Shown piece after piece: positions 1 through 7,505 of a stretch of DNA of 30,723 bases. The stretch spans positions 1 through 30,723 of the IMG/VR virus record IMGVR_UViG_3300029826_000016; one strand, 5' to 3'. The notes beneath the pieces are model-generated. The model searched no databases, was not told where the DNA came from, and worked only from the letters and a program-made list of their open reading frames with translations. The DNA is from a virus. A program made the position numbers and the translations under genes. Numbering within the stretch: the stretch's first letter is position 1; each line of letters begins with the position of its first letter.

Positions 1-1
1 G

Positions 2-76
2 GCTGTCAGCACTTACTTTCACCATCCTAAGTGGTGCCGCGAGGCGACCCAGAAAGCAGCAAGGAAGGCCGCATGA
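2..76 (+). CDS. C-terminal end of an upstream gene (partial)
   Basis: An open frame enters from the left edge and ends in TGA at 74-76, giving 24 visible residues ending in a basic, alanine-rich tail (QKAARKAA). The stop overlaps the ATG of the next gene at 73 in the ATGA arrangement seen repeatedly elsewhere in this window, which is the main reason to believe it is real. The other two forward frames either stop at 28-30 or run through without such a junction. The product cannot be identified from so short a piece. Confidence 0.4.
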   Translation, partial: AVSTYFHHPKWCREATQKAARKAA

Positions 77-462
77 CCATCGACCCCAAAGCCGCAGAAC
101 TCGCCAAAGCCCTTGCTGATGCTGTCGCCGCACAGCAGACGGAGGAGTACCAGGCGCTCGCTGAAGCTGCCAAGCGCAAGGAGGAGATTGATGAGACAGC
201 TGAAGCTGCTGCGAAGGCAAACCGGGACTTCTACAGCTCGCAAACTGAAGTGCCTGTTGAAAATATAGATACTTTTGGCAGGTATCATCTGGACTATGCG
301 AAGCGCGTGGAAAGGGAAACTGATGAGTCACGCCTTGCCGCAATTCAGGGTATCGACGCCAGCATCTTCGATCCGCCCTCCAGCGATCCAGCCCATTACG
401 AGCTCCCGACAGACGAAGACGAAACCGCCACAGCTAAACCCAACGGCGGATTGTCCGATTAA
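73..462 (+). CDS. Alanine-rich acidic hypothetical protein
   Basis: A 129-residue protein that I do not recognise. The ATG at 73 is preceded by a good ribosome site (AAGGAAGG at 61-68), which favours it over the in-frame GTG at 31. Residues 1-50 are rich in Ala, Glu, Lys and Gln and should form a long helix or coiled coil. The rest is polar with an acidic C-terminus (PTDEDE near residues 115-120). There is no signal peptide or membrane segment. It lies first in a run of small genes leading to the terminase, suggesting a structural or assembly accessory, but that is only positional inference. Confidence 0.7.
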   Translation: MTIDPKAAELAKALADAVAAQQTEEYQALAEAAKRKEEIDETAEAAAKANRDFYSSQTEVPVENIDTFGRYHLDYAKRVERETDESRLAAIQGIDASIFDPPSSDPAHYELPTDEDETATAKPNGGLSD

Positions 463-486
463 CCCGCGCCAGCAAGGAGAACACCG

Positions 487-693
487 ATGGCCGAAATCAA
501 GACCCCCGACATTTCGATGCGTGGCCTGCTGAACTTCCTCGGCGGCTGTGCCCTTGCCTTTGGCATCGACAACATCCTCATGGGTGGCACTGTCACTGGC
601 TTCCTGCCTGATCCAGTCAAGGGCCTGATCGCCTTTGTCGTGTTTGCCGGTGCACTGGTCTACGGCACCAAGCAGCTGGCGAAGTTGCCGTGA
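487..693 (+). CDS. Small membrane protein, two predicted helices
   Basis: A 68-residue protein with a clear ribosome site (AAGGAGA at 475-481). Two hydrophobic stretches are visible: a weaker one at about residues 12-32 and a strong one at about 45-61, followed by a short basic tail (TKQLAKLP). The size and topology would fit a small class II holin or another inner-membrane phage peptide. However, it sits well away from the endolysin and spanin genes at 23.7-25.3 kb, so holin is only a candidate role. The next gene begins at its stop codon (TGATG), indicating coupled translation. Confidence 0.65.
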   Translation: MAEIKTPDISMRGLLNFLGGCALAFGIDNILMGGTVTGFLPDPVKGLIAFVVFAGALVYGTKQLAKLP

Positions 694-893
694 TGTCCCG
701 CTACTTCACTCGCGCCATCACGGTCATGACGCCTGACCCTGACGACAGCGGGAAGCACCTGCCGATCTTCGATGACAGCCGCTCCATGACTATCCATGAG
801 GATGAGCTTGAGACCTTTACGGGTCTCTACAATGCGCGTGGTGAGGAAATCCACCGCACTGAGCGCATCACGCTGGGCTTCTGCGAGAAATGA
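693..893 (+). CDS. Small hypothetical protein
   Basis: A 66-residue soluble protein of unknown function. The ATG at 693 overlaps the preceding TGA by one base; a GTG at 690 is also in frame. The sequence is a mix of polar and acidic residues without membrane segments, cysteine clusters or a recognisable motif. The next start codon, at 890, overlaps its TGA in an ATGA arrangement, placing it in a coupled run with its neighbours. It resembles the short accessory proteins often found between phage structural genes. Confidence 0.55.
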   Translation: MSRYFTRAITVMTPDPDDSGKHLPIFDDSRSMTIHEDELETFTGLYNARGEEIHRTERITLGFCEK

Positions 894-982
894 TCGTTGA
901 CCTCCTCATCTGGTCTGGCATCGCAATAGCCGTGCTCTGCCTTCTTGGCGGGCTTCAGGGCATCCTGAACAAGGAGGGGTGA
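890..982 (+). CDS. 30-residue single-span membrane micropeptide
   Basis: This very short frame starts at an ATG overlapping the TGA of the preceding gene (ATGA at 890-893) and ends at TGA 980-982, directly abutting the TTG start of the next gene. The product is almost entirely one hydrophobic helix (about residues 4-24, LLIWSGIAIAVLCLLGG) with a short polar tail ending in NKEG. The exact stop/start packing and the coherent transmembrane segment support a real gene. Its last codons also carry the ribosome site for the next gene, so translating it could serve coupling. Function is unknown. Confidence 0.5.
   Translation: MIVDLLIWSGIAIAVLCLLGGLQGILNKEG
971..977 (+). promoter_or_regulatory. Ribosome site for a TTG start
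   Basis: AAGGAGG lies five bases before the TTG at 983. It is an almost perfect anti-16S match and decides the choice of the rare TTG over the in-frame ATG at 1025, which has no comparable site. It lies inside the end of the 30-residue micropeptide gene. Confidence 0.6.
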
Positions 983-2053
983 TTGGTTCTGCGTTCTCCA
1001 ATCCTGAGTCCTGTCCGCTCGCCAATGCGGAGCATTGCCGGAACGGCTGCCGGTGAGCCAGAGCCTGTTGTTGTCGCCCCCTCGATCACCAGCCCGTCCG
1101 ATGCAGCAACGGACATTGGTGAAACGCCGACGATCACGACCAGCGCATTTGCCGTGACGAATGAAGGCTCTGACACTCACGCATCTACGGATTGGCAGGT
1201 GGCGAGCGATAGTGATTTCAGCACAATTGTGGTCCAATCCGCCGACGACGCGACAAACAAGACCAGCTGGACTGTCCCGTCAGGCAATCTGAGTGCCAGC
1301 ACCACCTATTATGTCCGGGCTCGGCATACGGGTACAATGTATGGCGACAGCGGCTGGTCGAGCACTGTGAGCTTCACGACGGCTGCAAGTTTCTTCGACA
1401 CGTATGGCTCTGCCCTTGCCGCATATGCGATTGGGAACGATCTCAGCCTTGTGGAGACATCCGGTGGTTCGCCGGGCACTGTCGGCCAGTCGATGGTAGC
1501 GCTGACGAACCTGGCGTCAGGTTCCGATTTTGGTGATGCGGCGGCTGTGCTGACGGCACCGAGGCTACGGACGGCTAACGGATATTACTACTGGGAGCGG
1601 GCGACCGGATCGAGCGGCGGGATGCGTGGTAATCGTCCAGGCGGCGGAACTGATCATACGAGCGTCGATGTCTTTCTGGTGATCCGGAAAGCTGCAGCGA
1701 ACACGTCGGGCAATTTCAGTGAGTCTCCGGGTGTTTCCGTGACCTATCTCGACGGGAACGCTGGCGTCAGTTCTTACATCATATCAACAGCTGTGGGTCT
1801 AGAGTTGGATGGCGTGACGGTCACCAACACCAAGGACGCTTTGCATGATGCGCTAGATGCTGCCCAGGAGTTCAAAGTCCTTCGCCTGGTCGATGGTGAT
1901 TTTGGACAGGAAGACTATTTCGGTGCGGGCACTGTTTCCGACAATGACTATATCGCGGCGATGTTGCTCTACGATCATGCGGTGGCGGAGGCCAATCTCG
2001 CTACGATCATGAGCGACCTCACAGCGCTCGCGGATGCGCTGAACGGCGCGTAA
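983..2053 (+). CDS. Fibronectin-III plus lectin-like structural protein
   Basis: A 356-residue protein, started at TTG because of the strong ribosome site just upstream. Residues about 33-121 show a fibronectin type III pattern: a proline-rich entry (APSITSPSD), alternating strands, and the YYVRARHTG strand with a closing VSFTT. The C-terminal part (about 125-350) is glycine- and strand-rich. It ends in a strand-then-helix signature (AAMLLYDHAVAEANLATI) typical of concanavalin A-like/LamG domains. Together this suggests a virion surface protein that binds carbohydrate or host surface. A position upstream of the terminase is unusual for a receptor-binding protein, so a head fibre or decoration role is possible. 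The FN3 call is firmer than the lectin call. Confidence 0.65.
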   Translation: MVLRSPILSPVRSPMRSIAGTAAGEPEPVVVAPSITSPSDAATDIGETPTITTSAFAVTNEGSDTHASTDWQVASDSDFSTIVVQSADDATNKTSWTVPSGNLSASTTYYVRARHTGTMYGDSGWSSTVSFTTAASFFDTYGSALAAYAIGNDLSLVETSGGSPGTVGQSMVALTNLASGSDFGDAAAVLTAPRLRTANGYYYWERATGSSGGMRGNRPGGGTDHTSVDVFLVIRKAAANTSGNFSESPGVSVTYLDGNAGVSSYIISTAVGLELDGVTVTNTKDALHDALDAAQEFKVLRLVDGDFGQEDYFGAGTVSDNDYIAAMLLYDHAVAEANLATIMSDLTALADALNGA

Positions 2054-2083
2054 CCGAACAACCCCCAAGCCAAGGAGACATAG

Positions 2084-2371
2084 ATGGCAACCGGCACACT
2101 GGATGCAAATGGCGAGACGTTTGAAGTTTCCCTGGCGCCCGGACAGAAAGCGACTGTGACGCTCGATATTACCGCCACCATCACGGTGACGGCAACGGCA
2201 AGCGTTAATGGCGGTTCTGCCGTGGCTTTTACCAAGCCCAATGGGGACGCGGCCTCCTGGACGGCTGATGACATGATCGTCCTCGACGGCCCAGGAAAGT
2301 TTACATTTACCGCGTCTAGTGTTTCAGGCGGAAGCGCTGTGCTCACCTCCACGACCTATAACAACGCATGA
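2084..2371 (+). CDS. Small beta-rich protein, probable virion accessory
   Basis: A 95-residue protein with a clear ribosome site (AAGGAGA at 2072-2078). It is threonine-, valine- and glycine-rich with alternating hydrophobic residues throughout, predicting a single beta-sandwich, and has no membrane segment or signal peptide. Such small all-beta proteins beside head genes are often decoration or fibre-associated proteins, but I recognise no family. Its stop codon overlaps the ATG of the next gene (ATGA at 2368-2371), and that protein is also beta-rich, so the two may act together. Confidence 0.6.
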   Translation: MATGTLDANGETFEVSLAPGQKATVTLDITATITVTATASVNGGSAVAFTKPNGDAASWTADDMIVLDGPGKFTFTASSVSGGSAVLTSTTYNNA

Positions 2372-2736
2372 CAGACCGCCTCATCAAAGTCCTCGAGACT
2401 GGCAAGCTTATCCTCCGAGGCCTTAAAGGTCGTGGACGTGCTGCTGTGCTCAACATGGACGATGACGAAACGCTGAACATCACCATCAACTGGTCAGACT
2501 GGCTTGGCTCGGACACGATCAGCAGCGTGACCAATGAAGTCACGGCTGCAACTGTTTCAGGTGCAAGCAATACGACCATCACGGCAACGTTCACTGTGAA
2601 CAGCACGCATAGCGGATGGATACAGCACCGGATCACCACTGCCGCAGGGCTGACAAAGGAGCTGTTGATCCTGGTGGAGGTCGCAGGCTTCCCGGTCATG
2701 GACGATTACGGGCTCGCCTACAGGCTGACGGCATGA
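2368..2736 (+). CDS. Beta-rich hypothetical protein
   Basis: A 122-residue protein of unknown function, coupled to the preceding gene through an ATGA overlap. After a basic N-terminus (residues 1-25) it becomes a run of strand-like Thr/Val segments, including TVSGASNTTITATFTV and a GWIQHRITT strand, suggesting an immunoglobulin-like sandwich. It ends at TGA 2734-2736, overlapping the small terminase start. The context between a fibronectin-containing protein and the packaging genes suggests a structural role, which is inference only. Confidence 0.6.
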   Translation: MTDRLIKVLETGKLILRGLKGRGRAAVLNMDDDETLNITINWSDWLGSDTISSVTNEVTAATVSGASNTTITATFTVNSTHSGWIQHRITTAAGLTKELLILVEVAGFPVMDDYGLAYRLTA

Positions 2737-3260
2737 CGAAGCTCACCAAACAGCAGGAAGCCTTCGCCCTGAACATCATCGAAGGCATGAACCAGACGGA
2801 CGCTTACAAGGCCGCTGGATACAAATGCGCGAATGATAACGTAGCAGCTGTGTCCGCCTCTGAGTTGGTAAGAAATCCTAAGGTGGTCCAATTCATCGAT
2901 GCGCACAGGGAAAAAGCCGCAGAGAAAGCCGTTCTGACAGCCGCGCATTTCGCTAAGCGTCTTGAGCGTCTTGCGGTAGCGGCGGAAAAAACAGCCTTCC
3001 AGCAGGCCTCTGAGGCCGCTCAGAAGGCCGATACTGAAATGCTTCCCGTTTCGCCTAAGGAGGCTGCTGACATCGCACGGCAGTGCACGATGGATGCCGC
3101 CAAACTGCTCGGTCTCATTGTCGATCAGTCCAAGGTGCAAAGCGAGAACGTGCACTTCACGGTGTCTGATCAGCCCATGACAGCAGAAGAATGGGAAGCG
3201 GAATATGGAGAAGAGGATTCTATGGAGTCCCCAGCCAGGTCCACAAGCCGCGTTAATTAG
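2733..3260 (+). CDS. terS: Terminase small subunit
   Basis: The small terminase recognises phage DNA and regulates the packaging motor. The 175-residue product begins with the hallmark N-terminal domain of the terminase_2 / Nu1-like family: LTKQQEAFALNIIEGMNQTD followed by an AYKAAGY segment and a conserved asparagine-rich turn, forming a helix-turn-helix (about residues 3-55). A central helical region (about 60-130) would be the oligomerisation part, and the C-terminus is acidic. The ATG at 2733 overlaps the previous stop. A longer open frame from 2616 would run through the preceding gene and is rejected. The 3' end overlaps the large subunit gene by 56 bases, a usual arrangement. Confidence 0.85.
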   Translation: MTKLTKQQEAFALNIIEGMNQTDAYKAAGYKCANDNVAAVSASELVRNPKVVQFIDAHREKAAEKAVLTAAHFAKRLERLAVAAEKTAFQQASEAAQKADTEMLPVSPKEAADIARQCTMDAAKLLGLIVDQSKVQSENVHFTVSDQPMTAEEWEAEYGEEDSMESPARSTSRVN

Positions 3261-4614
3261 TTGTCCTGCGCGAGAGGTCCTTTTTGGTGGTGCTCGGGGA
3301 GGTGGGAAGACAGACGGGAGTATTGGAAAATCTGCCATCCGCCAAAAGAGGCTAGGCAAGCGTTTCAACAAAGTGATTTTTCGTCAGGAGATGCCGCAGG
3401 CCGACGATATGATTGAGCGCGCTCTTGAAATTTTCAGGCCCTTGGGGGCGAGCTTCAACAAGGTGCAGTCGCAATTCACATTTCCGGATGGCGGGCGCCT
3501 GAGGTTCAGGCCTTTGGAAAATGTGCATGACGCCCAGAAGTACCAAGGTCAGAACCTGACAGACGTGGACATCGACGAGGCCGGAAACTATCCGCAACCC
3601 GACCCGATTGACAAACTCTGGGGCGCTTTGAGGGGTGCTGATGTCAAAATGACCCTGATGGCCAACCCCGGCGGGCCAGGTGCCACATGGATCAAGGAGC
3701 GGTTTGAGATCGACACGAACCCGCGCGGCATGAAGATCCTGAATCATTCGTTGCCGAACGGCGCCATCCACACACGCTGCTTCATTCCGTCCAAGGTAAC
3801 AGATAACAGGGCGCTTCTCGCAAAAGACCCTGATTATGTGAACCGCTTGTACCTGGTCGGATCAAAGGAGCTGGTCAGGGCGTGGCTTGAGGGTGACTGG
3901 AACGCAATTGATGGGGCGTTCTTCGATTGCTGGTCTCCCAAGCTGGTTATCAGTCCATTCGCAATCCCGGATGACTGGCATTGTTTCCGCTCATTTGACT
4001 GGGGGTCAGCGGCGCCGTTTTCATGTGGGTTCTGGGCCGTTGCGGGCGACGATGTGCAGAGGCCCGAAGGGATTATCCCGCGGGGCGCCCTGATCAGGTT
4101 TCAGGAATGGTACGGCGCCAGTGCGCCAAACAAAGGCCTGAAGCTGACAATAGAGGAAGTAGCGAGCGGTATTAAAAAGATGTCCGGTTCGCGCCGGTTC
4201 GCGGGGTGTGTCGCAGATCCGGCAATCTTCGCCGAGGACGGCGGCCCCAGCCGCGCCGAGATATTCAGAAACAACGGTGTTTACTTCAAGCCTGCTGACA
4301 ACAAGCGCATTGGTCGGAACGGCATGATGGGCGGGTGGGATGAGGTTCGGCAACGGATGATAGGGAATGACAGGCCAATGATCTATTGCTTCACCACATG
4401 CAGAGATTCTATCCGGACTCTGCCAATGCTCCCGCATGATCAAAATCGACCGGAAGATATTGACACCAATTCCGAAGACCACGCCGCAGATGAATGGCGG
4501 TATGCCTGCATGGCACGCCCGTGGGTGAACGTGAAGCGCAAGCCGGATGGGCAAAGTGGTTTCACCGATTATGTGGGCCTCTCCCGCTCCACAGGTGATT
4601 CATGGCGGCTGTGA
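3205..4614 (+). CDS. terL: Terminase large subunit (packaging ATPase-nuclease)
   Basis: This is the motor that pumps DNA into the prohead and cuts it. Visible features are an adenine-binding segment (SPQPGPQAALI, residues 8-18), a Walker A loop GGARGGGKT (28-36), and a Walker B strand with the catalytic Glu in DVDIDEA (120-126). The RNase H-like nuclease domain carries acidic residues at D265 (FDWGS), D338 (VADPA) and the HAADEWRY stretch near 446. At 469 residues it has normal length and all key motifs, so it should be active. It overlaps both the small terminase gene and the portal gene. The class resembles headful-type terminases of P22-like phages, but the packaging mode is not proven here. 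Confidence 0.95.
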   Translation: MEKRILWSPQPGPQAALISCPAREVLFGGARGGGKTDGSIGKSAIRQKRLGKRFNKVIFRQEMPQADDMIERALEIFRPLGASFNKVQSQFTFPDGGRLRFRPLENVHDAQKYQGQNLTDVDIDEAGNYPQPDPIDKLWGALRGADVKMTLMANPGGPGATWIKERFEIDTNPRGMKILNHSLPNGAIHTRCFIPSKVTDNRALLAKDPDYVNRLYLVGSKELVRAWLEGDWNAIDGAFFDCWSPKLVISPFAIPDDWHCFRSFDWGSAAPFSCGFWAVAGDDVQRPEGIIPRGALIRFQEWYGASAPNKGLKLTIEEVASGIKKMSGSRRFAGCVADPAIFAEDGGPSRAEIFRNNGVYFKPADNKRIGRNGMMGGWDEVRQRMIGNDRPMIYCFTTCRDSIRTLPMLPHDQNRPEDIDTNSEDHAADEWRYACMARPWVNVKRKPDGQSGFTDYVGLSRSTGDSWRL

Positions 4615-6596
4615 TGAATATCGGCCAGATGGCTGGCGAAATGGGCGAGCAGGGCGAACGTGAAGAAGAGTTCGATGGCCTTGGCATTGAGCAATACAAG
4701 CGCTGGTTCCGGAACTCGGAGGAAGCGCACGCTCCGGCCCGCAAGCTGAGCCACAGGGACCGCGACTGGTACGACAATTACGACGATGGCCAATGGGACC
4801 AGGCGGAGAAGGCAACCCTGCAGCGCCGTGGCCAGCCGATTGTCACGATGAACCGCATCAAGCGGAAGATCAATTTCCTTTGCGGGATCGAACAGAAGCA
4901 GCGCTCTGACCCGAGAGCATACCCGAAGAAGCCCCAGAACGAAGAACAGGCCCAGGTTGCCACTGACGTGCTGGATTTCATCGAGACGGGCACACGGTTT
5001 GACAAGGTGGCTTCCAATGCGTTCCGCTGCCTTGCCATTGAGGGCATCGAGGCGGTCGATGTGTGCTACCGGGACGGTGAAGGCTCCTACGGTATCACGC
5101 CGGTCGAGATCGACTTTGATCAGTTCTTCTACGATCCGCGCTCGCGCCGCGCTGATTTCTCCGATGCGCGCTATCTGGGCTATCACAACTGGTATGACCT
5201 GGAAGACGCACTGGCGATGTTCCCGGAGAATGAGGACGCCGAAGCTGCGCTCAGGGGCTCGCTGGCCAATGACAACACCGATGAGGGCTATGACGACAAG
5301 CCCAACATGGAATGGGGCGATGCCAAGCGCCAGCGGGTGCGCGTTGCCTGCATGTACTGGCGCAAGCCTGATGGAAGCTGGAACTATGTGTATTTCAGCG
5401 GTGGCGGGATTATTGAAGAGGGCGCCTCAAAGTACCTTGATGAAGACGGCAAGCCCGATTGCCCGATCATTGCGGCCTCTGCCTATGTGACACGCGATAA
5501 TGAGCGGTTCGGCGCCGTGCGGGACATGATCAGCCCGCAAATGGAGATGAACTATCGCCGGTCGATGGCGCTGTTCCTGATGAAGAACCGCCGCGTCTGG
5601 GCCAATAATGGCGTGTTTGACGGCACACAGAACGTCAAGGAAGAGATTGCCCGCGCCGATGCCATGCTGATTGCCAATGGTGTCTACGGTCAGGAATGGG
5701 GGTTCATCGACTCCAATGCGGAGATCGCTGAGAACTTCAACCTCTTGCAGGACGCCAAGCAGGAGATAGATGCACAGGGCCCGAATGCAGGGCTTCAGGG
5801 GCGCGGCGTTGAGCAGCAGTCTGGCCGCGCGATCCTCGCACAGCAGAATGCAGGCCTGGCCGAAGAAAACACGCTGTTCGACACGCACAATGACTGGAAG
5901 CTGAGGGTTTACCGGGCCTTCTGGGCACGGGCCAAGCAATTCTGGACGGAGCCGATGTTCCTGCGGGTGTCCGACAATGAAAGCGAGACAGGCCAGCGGT
6001 TTACGCCGGTGAACCAGCCGCAGCCTGCGATGCAGGTCAACCCGATGACCGGGCAACCGATGCCTGTGATAGACCCGATGACGGGCCAGCCACAAATGCA
6101 GGTGCAGAACGCCCTCGGTGACATGGACGTGGATATCCAGATCGAACTGGCGCCGGACATGCTGACCCTGCAGCACGAACAGTTCGAGCAGCTGAGCCAG
6201 ATGGCGCAGGCCGGCACGCCGATCCCGCCGGACGTCATCATCGAAGCCAGCCAGCTGAAGGACAAGCGCAAGCTGCTGGAACGCATGAAGCAGGACATGG
6301 ACCTGAATGCAAAGCTGCAGCAGGCAGGCGAACAGATGAAGCAGATGCAGCAGATGCTGCAGAAGCTCCAGAAGGAAAACATGCAGCTGAAACTGGAAGC
6401 CGGGCAGGAAGCAGGCCCGTCGCCGCTTGAGGTGGCGAAGTTCCAGGCTGACAACCAGTTCAAGGCCCGTGAACAGGACCGCAAGGACGCCGAGACGTCC
6501 GCGAAGATCCGGAACACGGAAGCCAACACGTTCAAGACAACGGTGGACGCGATGACGCCGCCCATGCCGCGCCAGCCGAACGGAAGCGCGCAGTAA
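4602..6596 (+). CDS. Portal protein, P22-like
   Basis: The portal is the dodecameric ring at the capsid vertex through which DNA enters and leaves. The 664-residue product has the N-terminal signature of P22-type portals: IKRKINFLCGIEQKQRSDPR near residues 86-105, followed by acidic helical segments. Residues about 530-600 form a glutamine- and methionine-rich coiled coil (MKQMQQMLQKLQKEN), comparable to the C-terminal barrel helices of P22 portal. ATG 4602 has an AGGTGA site just before it and overlaps the terminase stop; ATG 4614 is the alternative. A tandem MTGQPMPVIDPMTGQPQ repeat lies near 485-500. Length is slightly under P22 portal (725 residues). Confidence 0.92.
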   Translation: MAAVMNIGQMAGEMGEQGEREEEFDGLGIEQYKRWFRNSEEAHAPARKLSHRDRDWYDNYDDGQWDQAEKATLQRRGQPIVTMNRIKRKINFLCGIEQKQRSDPRAYPKKPQNEEQAQVATDVLDFIETGTRFDKVASNAFRCLAIEGIEAVDVCYRDGEGSYGITPVEIDFDQFFYDPRSRRADFSDARYLGYHNWYDLEDALAMFPENEDAEAALRGSLANDNTDEGYDDKPNMEWGDAKRQRVRVACMYWRKPDGSWNYVYFSGGGIIEEGASKYLDEDGKPDCPIIAASAYVTRDNERFGAVRDMISPQMEMNYRRSMALFLMKNRRVWANNGVFDGTQNVKEEIARADAMLIANGVYGQEWGFIDSNAEIAENFNLLQDAKQEIDAQGPNAGLQGRGVEQQSGRAILAQQNAGLAEENTLFDTHNDWKLRVYRAFWARAKQFWTEPMFLRVSDNESETGQRFTPVNQPQPAMQVNPMTGQPMPVIDPMTGQPQMQVQNALGDMDVDIQIELAPDMLTLQHEQFEQLSQMAQAGTPIPPDVIIEASQLKDKRKLLERMKQDMDLNAKLQQAGEQMKQMQQMLQKLQKENMQLKLEAGQEAGPSPLEVAKFQADNQFKAREQDRKDAETSAKIRNTEANTFKTTVDAMTPPMPRQPNGSAQ

Positions 6597-6689
6597 CAAG
6601 TTCACGCCGAAAGGCTGAAAGCCCGCCGCCGGGGCATCACGGGCGTATGACTGGCCGCCGCAGTTAGACCGGGCGTTTGAGGAAATATC
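6597..6689. other. Non-coding gap between portal and scaffold genes
   Basis: This 93-base gap is the longest gene-free stretch in the late region. It holds GC-rich short inverted repeats (GCCCG at 6621-6625 against CGGGC at 6640-6644, and GCCC at 6621-6624 against GGGC at 6632-6635) but no T-run, so a terminator is not supported. TGAGGA at 6678-6683 is the ribosome site for the scaffold gene. I see no convincing promoter. Confidence 0.4.
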
Positions 6690-7487
6690 ATGAGTGGAGA
6701 CAAGGACTTTCTTGACGAGTTCGAGGCTGAAGACGCAGGCGCAGACGCCGTTGTTGAGCAGGTCGCAGAGCATGACATGGAGCCCGCTGGAAGCGGACGA
6801 CCACGAGGCCCTGACGGCAAGTTCATCAAGGCAGAAGCCGAAGCCAAAGCTGAAGAAGTCGAAACGGGCGCAAAAGAGGCCGCACAGGCCAACATCGCAG
6901 AGCCGCCGTCTGACGATGAACAGGAAGGCCAGAGTGTCCCTTTCACAGCCCTGAAGGCAGAGCGCAAGAAACGGCAAGAGCTGGAAGAACGCCTCGCCGC
7001 CCTTGAGGGCAAGCAAACGCAACCGCAGAGCGTACCCGAATTTACCGGGCCCGTGACTGATTTTTATGAAGACCCGCAATCCTACCTGCAGGCCCAGCTG
7101 CACCAGCAAAAGATGCAGATGAGCACGCTGATGGCGAGCAAGGATTACGGCCAGGACACTGTTGCAGAGGCATGGTCAGCATTTGACCGGGCCTGCCAGA
7201 CAGATCCGCAGGCCTCATCCTTGTCTTATGCGCTCCTGAACCATCCGCACCCTCTGGACGAGGTGGTGAAGTGGTACCGGACGCAGAACGACCTGAGCGC
7301 TGTACAGCAGGCAGGGGGACTGGAAGCCCTGAAACAGAAATGGCTGGCAGAACAGGCTGCATCGGCTGGCGTTTCGGCGCCCGCTTCAAGGCCCAATGTT
7401 CCGCCATCTCTGGCAGCTTCCGGCAAGACGTCTTCATCTGAACCGGTCGGTGAGGATACCGATGGATTTGATGCGCTCTTTTCTTAA
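6690..7487 (+). CDS. Capsid scaffolding protein
   Basis: Scaffolding proteins guide coat assembly and leave the prohead before or during packaging. The 265-residue product is highly charged. Its N-terminal third is very acidic (DFLDEFEAEDAGADAVVEQV), there is a GRPRGPDGKFIK segment near residues 34-45, and a short coiled coil (VPFTALKAERKKRQELEERL, about 88-107) has the VPxxALxxER pattern common in phage scaffold-like proteins. The C-terminal half is helical, ending in DGFDALFS. Position between portal and coat, as in P22, supports the role. The sequence alone would not prove it. Confidence 0.8.
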   Translation: MSGDKDFLDEFEAEDAGADAVVEQVAEHDMEPAGSGRPRGPDGKFIKAEAEAKAEEVETGAKEAAQANIAEPPSDDEQEGQSVPFTALKAERKKRQELEERLAALEGKQTQPQSVPEFTGPVTDFYEDPQSYLQAQLHQQKMQMSTLMASKDYGQDTVAEAWSAFDRACQTDPQASSLSYALLNHPHPLDEVVKWYRTQNDLSAVQQAGGLEALKQKWLAEQAASAGVSAPASRPNVPPSLAASGKTSSSEPVGEDTDGFDALFS

Positions 7488-7505
7488 CTGAAAAGGAGCT
7501 AGGTC

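Noticed and set aside
31-72. Upstream GTG start for the first complete gene
   Set aside because: ATG 73 has a strong ribosome site and overlaps the stop of the preceding frame, the usual arrangement here; GTG 31 has neither.
4184-4203. Tandem direct repeat CCGGTTCGCG twice within the large terminase gene
   Set aside because: It codes for an ordinary Gly-Ser-Arg-Arg-Phe-Ala stretch in a linker of the terminase; two copies of ten bases are not enough for a regulatory or mobile signal.
6597-6689. Possible terminator between portal and scaffold genes
   Set aside because: The inverted repeats are only four or five bases long and no T-run follows; late genes on both sides are expected to be co-transcribed.
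5427-7109. Long - strand open frame of 560 codons opposite portal and scaffold genes
   Set aside because: It is antisense to two clearly recognised genes, has a low-complexity Leu/His/Arg composition produced by the complementary strand of GC-rich coding DNA, and shows no domain.
6600-7490. Portal C-terminus and scaffold as one frameshifted gene
   Set aside because: The portal ends with a normal TAA, the scaffold has its own ribosome site and start, and the separate genes match the P22 plan.
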